12,652 nt of DNA from CAYMJK01 sp043101635 (GCA_043101635.1 JBICIE010000330.1:1-12652), one strand, 5' to 3'; shown: positions 1-6,272, numbered from the stretch's first letter. Numbers and translations: made by a program. The notes: generated by a model not told the origin, from the letters alone.

Positions 1-56
1 ACCTGCGTCCGCCTCTGGTGATAGTCCAACCCGACCCAGATCCGTATCCTGTCCAT
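1..56 (-). CDS. IS110-family transposase/recombinase, N-terminal fragment (runs off the window)
   Basis: Only 18 complete codons are inside the window: MDRIRIWVGLDYHQRRTQ, with the next codon starting GT (Val). The V-G-L-D-Y-H block is the usual N-terminus of the IS110 RuvC-like (DEDD) domain (DEDD_Tnp_IS110). D11 would be the first catalytic aspartate, at the same position as D11 of IS621. The ATG (complement of 54-56) has a good Shine-Dalgarno, AAGGAG at 65-70 on the complement, 8 nt upstream. The enzyme cuts and rejoins DNA as a site-specific recombinase guided by a bridge RNA in the IS110 group. The RBS lies partly in the 3' arm of a 12-bp stem (57-68 with 111-122), so translation may be damped by structure. 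Truncation is by the window edge, so I cannot say whether the full gene is intact. Confidence 0.72.
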   Translation of the reverse strand, partial: MDRIRIWVGLDYHQRRTQ

Positions 57-194
57 GCCTGCGACTCCTTGATGGGATTGACGACCAACCGGAGTGTGTA
101 GCCCCGGTCGGGAGTCGCAGGCCTTCATCCCCATCTGACGGGCTCTGCCGTCAGTGCTCCCATCGTGCCACCGATGTCGCCCCGCGACATCGGT
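57..194 (-). ncRNA. Candidate IS110 bridge RNA in the element's non-coding end
   Basis: Read on the - strand, three perfect hairpins follow one another up to the transposase ATG. SL1 is an 11-bp stem (194-184 with 180-170, 3-nt loop). SL2 is a 7-bp stem (154-148 with 141-135, 6-nt loop). SL3 is a 12-bp stem (122-111 with 68-57) enclosing 42 nt that can form an inner 5-bp stem (108-104 with 92-88). This is the expected order for a bridge RNA: a 5' stem-loop, then guide loops. The 3' side of the SL3 loop, UCCCAUCAAG (77-68), is exactly complementary to the - strand at 225-216, beginning with CT, as a right donor guide should be. The 5' side holds GACCGGGGCU, a possible left donor guide ending in CU. 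I found no target-guide match in the right-hand flank, which weakens the case. RNA ends are not defined by sequence. Confidence 0.45.
65..70 (-). promoter_or_regulatory. Transposase ribosome binding site, sequestered in a stem
   Basis: AAGGAG on the - strand lies 8 nt before the transposase ATG. Its GGAG lies in the 3' arm of the perfect 12-bp inverted repeat 57-68/111-122, so a transcript starting upstream of 122 would pair the RBS away. This is visible in the sequence. That it limits transposase synthesis is inference. Confidence 0.5.
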
Positions 195-233
195 ACTCCC
201 CACCCCGAGCGCCCGTCCCATCAAGATGAGTGG

Positions 234-252
234 GGCAGGTTTTCAACCTGCC
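234..252. repeat. REP-like palindrome GGCAGGTT-TTC-AACCTGCC
   Basis: An 8-bp perfect stem with a 3-nt loop lies 9 bp outside the proposed IS end at 224-225. Short palindromes of this kind are typical of intergenic REP-like repeats. Some IS110 elements (IS621 in E. coli) use REP sequences as targets, so the proximity fits an insertion into or next to such a repeat. Only one copy is seen in the window. Confidence 0.5.
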
Positions 253-287
253 GGCCCATCGCCCCCGCCGCGCGACGTCCCCCTCCT

Positions 288-315
288 GATGCCCAGTGCC
301 CAGTGCCTGATGCCT
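288..315. repeat. Four imperfect heptanucleotide repeats
   Basis: GATGCCC, AGTGCCC, AGTGCCT and GATGCCT follow one another without spacing (288-294, 295-301, 302-308, 309-315). They resemble the short tandem heptamers known from cyanobacterial intergenic DNA. The block sits exactly where the coding-like codon pattern of the following reading frame begins. Confidence 0.5.
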
Positions 316-1484
316 TCCACGACCACATCCTCTTCACCCAGGCCACCACCCACGCCACCCCCGCCGAAATCGCCGCGGCCCACAACCTCGACCTCCCCAG
401 CTACCAGGCCTATCTCGCCCAGCCCCACATCCAGACCCTCCTCGCGCGCATCGCCGCCGCAGAGCAGCGCCGCATACGCAACTCCGAACCCGCGCTCCAC
501 ATCCGCACCCTCGCCGCCCTCATCACCGACTGCCGCGCCATCTGTGAAGCAGACCCCGACCTCGGCGCCCTCGACCACATCCGCCTCGCCCAGCGCGCCC
601 TCCGCGCTGCCACGCTCATCCTCAACCCCCTCGCCTTCCTCGCCCACCTCGCGCGCCTCGCATTCCCCCCCTCGCCCCGCGCCAGCGGGGAGAGGTGGCC
701 TCGCGCAGCGAGGTCGGAGAGGGGCTACCCCGCCTCCTCTTCCTCCTCCTCCTCCTCCTCCTTCAACCCCTCCGCGCGCACGCCCAACCCCCGCGCCTCC
801 CGCCGCACGTACATCGCCACCCCCGAAGAGAAACAAGTGCTCCACAACTTCTCCGCACAACTCCACCGCTCCCGCTCCGCGCCGGGTTCTCGCCTGCGTC
901 CGCGCTCCGCGCCGACCTCCCCCTCCTTCCAGCCCTCGCCACTTTCGGGCGCGCCCGACACGACCAGCGCCGCCCACTCCCCACCCTCGCCCCGCGCCAG
1001 CGGGGAGAGGTGGCCTCGCGAAGCGAGGTCGGCGCCGGGCTCCTCCTCCTACAAAGCCTCGACAGCGCGCCAAGCGCCCGATTCCGCCAGCCGCGCCGCA
1101 TCCTGCGCCCACTCCAACACGAGCCTGAAAGGCTCACCGGAAGCGGCCGCCTCCGCGCCACCGGCCCGACCAGCTCCCACCCCGGAGGCCCGTGCCCCGC
1201 CTCCATCCGCAACGGTCACACCACATTTCGCGCCACCCCCGATTCGGGGGGCTCAACTCGCCCCGGACCGCCGCCATCGAATCTGCTGCCCGGGCACGCT
1301 ATCCTGCGCTGTGCTCCACTGGATCTTCGTCGCGGCGATCGGGCTGATGCTGGCGCACGCCATCTACAGCGTGGTCATCTCGCTGCAGGCCAAGCCGCGC
1401 CGGACCGGTCGAGCAGCGTTTGAGGGGGCGTGGGTCATCGTGCTTGGCGCACTGCTGCTGTACGCGCTCGGAGTCATCCCCTGA
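303..1484 (+). CDS. Hypothetical protein with helix-turn-helix-like N-terminus and repeat-laden C-terminal part
   Basis: From about 310 to 660 the frame has almost every third base C, a strong coding signal in this genome. It encodes an Ala/Leu-rich helical stretch: A-T-P-A-E-I-A-A-A-H-N-L-D-L-P near residues 18-32 (counted from GTG 303) looks like a helix-turn-helix, followed by long helices to about residue 120. I do not recognise the family; small-terminase-like or other DNA-binding proteins are possible. After residue 122 the frame runs through two palindromic repeats, a Ser run and Pro/Ser/Arg-rich sequence, with only a short coding-like patch near 800-850. No stop occurs before 1484, where it merges with the small membrane protein frame. 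The start is uncertain: GTG 303 has no RBS, and the in-frame ATGs at 165 and 174 lie inside the proposed IS end. The gene may be a truncated remnant. Confidence 0.35.
   Translation: MPDAFHDHILFTQATTHATPAEIAAAHNLDLPSYQAYLAQPHIQTLLARIAAAEQRRIRNSEPALHIRTLAALITDCRAICEADPDLGALDHIRLAQRALRAATLILNPLAFLAHLARLAFPPSPRASGERWPRAARSERGYPASSSSSSSSSFNPSARTPNPRASRRTYIATPEEKQVLHNFSAQLHRSRSAPGSRLRPRSAPTSPSFQPSPLSGAPDTTSAAHSPPSPRASGERWPREARSAPGSSSYKASTARQAPDSASRAASCAHSNTSLKGSPEAAASAPPARPAPTPEARAPPPSATVTPHFAPPPIRGAQLAPDRRHRICCPGTLSCAVLHWIFVAAIGLMLAHAIYSVVISLQAKPRRTGRAAFEGAWVIVLGALLLYALGVIP
665..724. repeat. REP-like three-stem palindromic element, copy 1 (complete)
   Basis: Two hairpins stand side by side: CCCCGC/GCGGGG (675-680 with 685-690) and CCTCGC/GCGAGG (699-704 with 708-713). 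They are enclosed by an outer stem CCCCTC/GAGGGG (668-673 with 719-724), giving a cloverleaf-like fold. The 49-bp core 669-717 recurs at 984-1032 with a single change (706 C, 1021 A). It has no stop in any of the three forward frames and encodes S-P-R-A-S-G-E-R-W-P-R in the surrounding frame. Confidence 0.75.
735..761 (+). repeat. TCC trinucleotide microsatellite (nine serine codons)
   Basis: Nine consecutive Ser codons, eight TCC and one TCT, lie 10 bp after the first palindromic element. A run like this is prone to slippage, but only in multiples of three, so the frame would survive. Confidence 0.8.
945..958. repeat. 14-bp perfect palindrome TCGGGCGCGCCCGA
   Basis: A self-complementary 14-mer without loop lies between the two copies of the larger palindromic element. 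It may be a further repeat unit or chance in GC-rich DNA. Confidence 0.3.
984..1032. repeat. REP-like palindromic element, copy 2 (outer right arm missing)
   Basis: The 49-bp core is 48/49 identical to 669-717. Both inner hairpins are kept (990-995 with 1000-1005; 1014-1019 with 1023-1028). The right outer arm GAGGGG is replaced by unrelated sequence. The offset to copy 1 is exactly 315 bp, so both copies are in the same reading frame. Confidence 0.75.
1121..1135. repeat. Short hairpin GAGCCT-GAA-AGGCTC
   Basis: A 6-bp perfect stem with GAA loop, not followed by T residues, so it is not a classic terminator. It is probably another member of the local set of small palindromic repeats. Confidence 0.4.
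1236..1250. repeat. Short hairpin CCCCCG-ATT-CGGGGG
   Basis: A 6-bp perfect stem with ATT loop lies about 60 bp before the small membrane protein start. It could end transcription arriving from the left, but there is no T-tract. Confidence 0.35.
1311..1484 (+). CDS. Small two-helix membrane protein (57 aa), function unknown
   Basis: Starting at GTG 1311 the product is 57 residues with two hydrophobic segments. Residues 3-25 begin W-I-F-V-A-A-I-G-L and residues 40-55 begin A-W-V-I-V-L-G-A. They are separated by a basic loop containing K-P-R-R-T-G-R, so both ends probably face the same side of the inner membrane. I do not recognise the family. There is no Shine-Dalgarno. Instead TATCCT at 1300-1305 sits 5 nt before the start, where a -10 element would produce a leaderless mRNA; no good -35 is visible. 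The TGA at 1482-1484 is 16 nt before the methyltransferase ATG, whose RBS lies in the gap, so the two are probably co-transcribed. The same frame is open upstream, so it could instead be the C-terminus of a longer protein; composition changes sharply here, favouring a separate gene. Confidence 0.5.
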   Translation: MLHWIFVAAIGLMLAHAIYSVVISLQAKPRRTGRAAFEGAWVIVLGALLLYALGVIP

Positions 1485-1500
1485 AAACGGAGGGCGGGCC

Positions 1501-2199
1501 ATGGACGCCTCGCCGGACATGTCACAGAAGACACAGGCCTACATCCGCGAGGTCTTCGGCCAGCAGGATGCCCACCTCGCCGGACTGATGGACCGCGCCA
1601 CCGACGCCGGCCTCCCCGACATCGCCATCAGCGCCGATGTCGGGCGCCTGCTCACGCTGCTCACGTCGCTCGCCGGGGCCGACGGGCGCGGGGCCGCCCA
1701 CGCCCTCGAGTTCGGCACGCTGGCGGGCTACTCCGGCGTCTGGATCGCGCGCGGGCTCCGCCGCGGCGGCCGGCTCATCACCGTCGAGCCCAACCCCGAG
1801 CACGCCGCCTTCGCCGAGCAGACCTTCAAGGACGCCGGCGTCGCCGATCGCGTCAGCCTCCGCCGGGCCCCGGCCCTGGAGGTCATCCCCTCGATCATGG
1901 GCGAATGGGGCCCCGAGAGCGTCGACTTCGTCTTTCTCGACGCCATCAAGACCGAGTACCGCGGCTACTTCGACGCCCTGCTGCCACTGCTGCGCCCCGG
2001 GGCCATCATCGCCGCCGACAACTGCCTCGGCGGCGGCTCCTGGTGGATCACCGAGGCGCCCGGCAGCTCGCCCGAACGGGATGCCGTCGACGCCTTCAAC
2101 CGCTACCTCGCGAAGCGCGACGACTTCATCACGACCATGGTCCCGCTGCGCGAGGGCGTGCTGGTGGCGCGCCTGCGCCCCGAAGCCAGCCTCGCGTAG
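1501..2199 (+). CDS. SAM-dependent O-methyltransferase, family 3 (catechol/caffeoyl-CoA type)
   Basis: The 232-residue protein transfers a methyl group from S-adenosylmethionine to a hydroxyl on a small, probably phenolic, substrate in the cytoplasm. Motif I is A-L-E-F-G-T-L-A-G-Y-S-G (68-79), close to the family's LEIGT-GYS signature. E96 in T-V-E-P-N would bind the SAM ribose. D147 (V-F-L-D-A-I-K) and D173-N174 (I-A-A-D-N-C) match the divalent-metal ligands of Methyltransf_3 enzymes. Length is normal (about 220). The start is ATG 1501, chosen because GGAGG at 1489-1493 lies 7 nt upstream; the frame is open further left (to 1420) without an RBS. It is tail to tail with the LpxR-like gene, only 3 bp apart. 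Family assignment is firm; the substrate cannot be told. Confidence 0.9.
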   Translation: MDASPDMSQKTQAYIREVFGQQDAHLAGLMDRATDAGLPDIAISADVGRLLTLLTSLAGADGRGAAHALEFGTLAGYSGVWIARGLRRGGRLITVEPNPEHAAFAEQTFKDAGVADRVSLRRAPALEVIPSIMGEWGPESVDFVFLDAIKTEYRGYFDALLPLLRPGAIIAADNCLGGGSWWITEAPGSSPERDAVDAFNRYLAKRDDFITTMVPLREGVLVARLRPEASLA

Positions 2200-2202
2200 C
2201 GC

Positions 2203-3249
2203 TCAGAACGCCCAGTGGGCCGACAGCGTCCACGCGCCGAAGGCGTGCGGATCCTCCTGCTCCTCGAACTGCTCGCTGGTCCACGTCACCGCATAGCCAA
2301 GCTCGATCATGCGCCAGCGCGCCACCAGCCCCGCCTGCAACTCGCCGACGAATGGCTCGCGCGTCACGCTCAGGCTGTCGGCGAACGTGTTGCCATCCAG
2401 GAAGATGTCCCGCGCAATCGCCTGCCCCCCCGCCCGCCCGTAGAGGTAGAAACCCCAGTCGCTGGCGCCCGTCCACGAGCCGCTGATATCCCGCAGATCC
2501 GCGATGCGGGCCGGCCCGAAGTCGTTCGGCAGGTTCCAGCCGACGCGGGCCAGCAGATCGGCATTCGCGCTGATGCGCATGTTGCCGACGTCGAAGCCGA
2601 CCTGCGGAATGGCCTGAAACCCCAGCGCCCCGAGCGCCAGCGGGTCATGGCGCCAGCGCCGCCGGTAGTTGAAGTTGATGATCAGCTCGTGGCTGAGCTG
2701 ATTGTCCCAGCCCTGCGGGTCGATCTGGTCCGGGATGGCCGCGTGCACCTGCTTCTGGGTGGCCTCCGCGAGCGAGTACTCGCCGACCAGCCCGATGTCG
2801 AGTTCGAACTGCTCGAGGTTCCAGCGGTCGGCCCGCTGCAGGAAGAGGTTGACGCCGAGGTACCCGGCGTACGGCTGGTCGTCGGGGATCGGCTCGGTGG
2901 CCTCCAGGTCGGTGGGCGTGAAGATGAGCTGGGTGATCCCGAAGCCGGCGCCGGCGCGGAAGCCGTCATTGCCGGCCTCCGGCGCCCCCAGCGGCGACGG
3001 CAGAGCGCTGGCCCAGCGGTCAATGTCGCGGCTCTGGAAGCCGAAGTCCGCCTTGAGCCCGTTGGTGTAGTGCTTGTCGGAGGGGTGGAACGGCTTGGCG
3101 AGCAGGCCGCCGTCGTTCTCCCAGTAGAGGGCGAAGGAGGTGAAGGCGGCGCGGGAGGCCTCGGGCTCCGGGGCCGCCGGCGCAGCGCCGGGCTGGGCCT
3201 GCGCAGCGCAGGCCGCGGCGAGCGGCGGAATGGCGCAGAACCATCGCAT
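2203..3249 (-). CDS. LpxR-family lipid A 3-O-deacylase (DUF2219), outer membrane
   Basis: The 348-residue product begins with a short secretion signal (to about A18/Q19) and a Pro/Ala linker, then alternating strands as in a beta-barrel. Family landmarks are Y-W-E-N-D (42-46), D-K-H-Y-T-N-G (58-64), D-Q-P-Y-A-G-Y-L-G (124-132), T-Q-K-Q-V-H (164-169) and P-Q-G-W-D-N-Q-L. N45, D46, T62 and H169 are the likely counterparts of the catalytic Asn, Asp, Thr and His of Salmonella LpxR. The enzyme removes the 3'-acyloxyacyl chain of lipid A in the outer leaflet, changing envelope properties. The last residue is Phe, as in many outer-membrane barrels. The ATG at 3249 is preceded by a modest GAGG. DUF2219 contains many uncharacterised members, so activity is inferred. 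It is divergent from the TM2 gene and convergent with the methyltransferase. Confidence 0.8.
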   Translation of the reverse strand: MRWFCAIPPLAAACAAQAQPGAAPAAPEPEASRAAFTSFALYWENDGGLLAKPFHPSDKHYTNGLKADFGFQSRDIDRWASALPSPLGAPEAGNDGFRAGAGFGITQLIFTPTDLEATEPIPDDQPYAGYLGVNLFLQRADRWNLEQFELDIGLVGEYSLAEATQKQVHAAIPDQIDPQGWDNQLSHELIINFNYRRRWRHDPLALGALGFQAIPQVGFDVGNMRISANADLLARVGWNLPNDFGPARIADLRDISGSWTGASDWGFYLYGRAGGQAIARDIFLDGNTFADSLSVTREPFVGELQAGLVARWRMIELGYAVTWTSEQFEEQEDPHAFGAWTLSAHWAF

Positions 3250-3278
3250 GGCGCCTCGGGGTCGCGGTTGCAGAAGCT

Positions 3279-3295
3279 ATCGGCGCCGCGCCGAT
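3279..3295. promoter_or_regulatory. Operator-like dyad between divergent genes
   Basis: ATCGGCGC-C-GCGCCGAT is a perfect 8-bp inverted repeat around one central base. It lies 30 bp upstream of the LpxR-like start and 104 bp upstream of the TM2 gene. Position and symmetry suit a repressor site. In such GC-rich DNA it may also be chance. Confidence 0.3.
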
Positions 3296-3398
3296 GGGCT
3301 GCGTGAATCCGCTGGACGCCAAGCGTACGCTGGACACCGGCAGCGGCCACAGCAGCCGGCGCCGGCAATTGCAGAGGGGCAACCCCCAAGGAACTGCC

Positions 3399-3590
3399 GT
3401 GAAGGACAAATCGCTGGCGTACATCCTGTGGCTGACGTGCCTGATCGGCTTCTTCGGGATTCACCGTATGTACCTGGGCAAGTGGATCACCGGCCTGCTG
3501 TGGTTCTTCACCTTCGGGCTGCTGCTTGTCGGACAACTGGTGGACCTGTTGCTGATCCCCGGGATGGTGGCGCGCGCAAACCGCCCGTGA
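3399..3590 (+). CDS. TM2-domain membrane protein (63 aa)
   Basis: The product is essentially one TM2 domain. A first membrane helix (6-20) is followed by G-F-F-G-I-H-R-M-Y-L-G-K (18-29), the signature turn of the family, and a second helix (31-53) ends in V-D-L-L-L-I. TM2 proteins are small two-helix inner-membrane proteins of unknown function. I chose GTG 3399 because AAGGA at 3388-3392 lies 6 nt upstream and the domain begins immediately. The frame is open back to an ATG at 3294, but that would add 35 residues of Arg/Ser-rich sequence lying across the operator-like dyad. The TGA lies inside a strong hairpin (3581-3607) shared with the end of the convergent acs gene. Confidence 0.85.
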   Translation: MKDKSLAYILWLTCLIGFFGIHRMYLGKWITGLLWFFTFGLLLVGQLVDLLLIPGMVARANRP

Positions 3591-3607
3591 CCGTGGTCGA
3601 CGGGCGG
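3581..3607. terminator. Hairpin between convergent TM2 gene and acs
   Basis: CCGCCCGT (3581-3588) pairs perfectly with ACGGGCGG (3600-3607), and the enclosed GACC/GGTC can extend the stem. It covers the TM2 stop codon and lies 22 bp past the acs stop. On the acs (-) strand it is followed by TTTGCG, a weak T-tract; on the + strand there is none. It may act as an intrinsic terminator for acs and a 3' barrier for both. Confidence 0.4.
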
Positions 3608-3628
3608 CGGCGCGGCTGGGGGATCGGC

Positions 3629-5671
<2,043 letters not shown>

Positions 5672-5731
5672 GGCTGAGCCTCCTCGAAGAAAAGATGTGA
5701 CAGGGTATGAGGCTCGCGCTCAGCCGGCTTT

Positions 5732-5759
5732 TTGCAGGGGCTGAATCGGCGTCTACAGT
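5732..5759 (+). promoter_or_regulatory. Candidate promoter for a leaderless transcript
   Basis: TTGCAG (5732-5737) and TACAGT (5754-5759) are spaced by 16 bp. The -10-like box ends 6 bp before the ATG at 5766, so transcription would start at or next to the start codon. The matches to the sigma-70 consensus are only partial (3/6 and 4/6). Confidence 0.3.
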
Positions 5760-5765
5760 GGCCCC

Positions 5766-6272
5766 ATGGCGGAGCATCGGGCGCCGAGCAACGGGCTGGG
5801 GATCGCGGGGTTCATCTGCTCTCTGGTGGGGCTGCTCAGTTGCGGCCTGGTGGCCCCGGTGGGGCTGCTGCTGTCGGCGGTGGCGATGTTCCGCCCGCCG
5901 CGGGGCTTCGCCATCGCCGGCCTGGTGCTGGGGGCCCTGGGCTCGCTGTGGATCGTGGCGATCGTCGCGGTGATCGTGCTGACCGTGGGGCTCTCGGCGA
6001 TCGACCTGGTGCTCAGGGCCGGGGATGTCCAGTCGATCTTCGACCTCGCCGAGATCCGGCGGGCGGTGCGGGCGCACTACGAGGAGACCGGCTCCCTGCC
6101 GGCCTCTCTGGATGAGCTTTCACTGGAGGAGGACACGCTGACCGACTCGTGGGGCGCCCGGTACACGTACGAGGCGGGGGCGGACGGGCGGTCCTACACG
6201 ATCCACAGCCCCGGTCGTGACGGGCAGCCGGACACGGCCGACGACATCGACTTCCCGATGACAATCGACTGA
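5766..6272 (+). CDS. DUF4190-like membrane domain fused to a GspG-like pseudopilin domain
   Basis: The 168-residue protein has an N-terminal integral-membrane part: N-G-L-G-I-A-G-F-I-C-S-L-V-G-L-L (9-24) and G-F-A-I-A-G-L-V-L-G-A-L-G (47-59), the pattern of DUF4190, with a third hydrophobic stretch (61-78). The C-terminal part (about 93-163) has I-R-R-A-V-R-A-H-Y-E-E-T-G-S-L-P-A-S-L-D-E-L, then D-S-W-G-A-R-Y-T-Y and S-P-G-R-D-G-Q-P-D-T-A-D-D-I. This matches the major pseudopilin C-domain (T2SSG), including its acidic calcium-loop-like end. The prepilin N-terminus (G-F-T-L-x-E) is absent, so it is not a processed pilin but a membrane-anchored relative. No Shine-Dalgarno precedes the ATG; a promoter-like pair at 5732-5759 suggests a leaderless mRNA. 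It lies 359 bp from the pilB end on the opposite strand. Its role is unknown. Confidence 0.75.
   Translation: MAEHRAPSNGLGIAGFICSLVGLLSCGLVAPVGLLLSAVAMFRPPRGFAIAGLVLGALGSLWIVAIVAVIVLTVGLSAIDLVLRAGDVQSIFDLAEIRRAVRAHYEETGSLPASLDELSLEEDTLTDSWGARYTYEAGADGRSYTIHSPGRDGQPDTADDIDFPMTID

Larger units (their letters stand above)
1..225 (-). mobile_element. Left end of an IS110-family insertion sequence (partial)
   Basis: The segment contains the transposase N-terminus (1-56, reading out of the window) and its non-coding upstream end. IS110 elements lack classical terminal inverted repeats, so the outer boundary cannot be read from sequence alone. I place it at 224-225. There the - strand reads CT followed by TGATGGGA, and this 10-mer is complementary to a loop strand of the hairpin next to the transposase (see 57-194). 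CT is also the core dinucleotide of IS621. The resulting non-coding end of about 169 nt is in line with IS621-like elements, whose bridge RNA is about 177 nt. The element lies beside a REP-like palindrome (234-252). Seen: start codon, RBS, hairpins and the 10-bp match. Inferred: the boundary. Confidence 0.55.

Noticed and set aside
153..169. Target-guide match between the second hairpin region and the IS flank
   Set aside because: The only loop strand ending in CU (GGGAGCACU) does not match the flank CCACTCAT before the proposed core. A 6/7 match to GGGCACT near 295-301 would put the element end at a place where the donor guide fails.
57..194. Riboswitch or T-box
   Set aside because: No conserved aptamer core or T-box sequence is visible; the adjacent gene is a transposase.
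68..225. Subterminal inverted repeat of the IS1111 subgroup as explanation of the 10-bp match
   Set aside because: Subterminal repeats of IS1111 elements pair the two ends of the element, while both partners here are in the same non-coding end and one lies in a hairpin loop. Not fully excluded without the other end.
669..1032. CRISPR array
   Set aside because: Only two repeat copies, 315 bp apart, with no regular spacers and no cas genes.
154..1128. Pro/Ser/Arg-rich + strand reading frame covering the repeat region
   Set aside because: Its composition is that of an off-frame reading of C-rich DNA; the third-position C signal belongs to the frame that includes 303-660.
3294..3398. 35-residue N-terminal extension of the TM2 protein from ATG 3294
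   Set aside because: No RBS at 3294, Arg/Ser-rich non-membrane composition and overlap with the divergent control region; GTG 3399 has a good RBS and begins at the domain.
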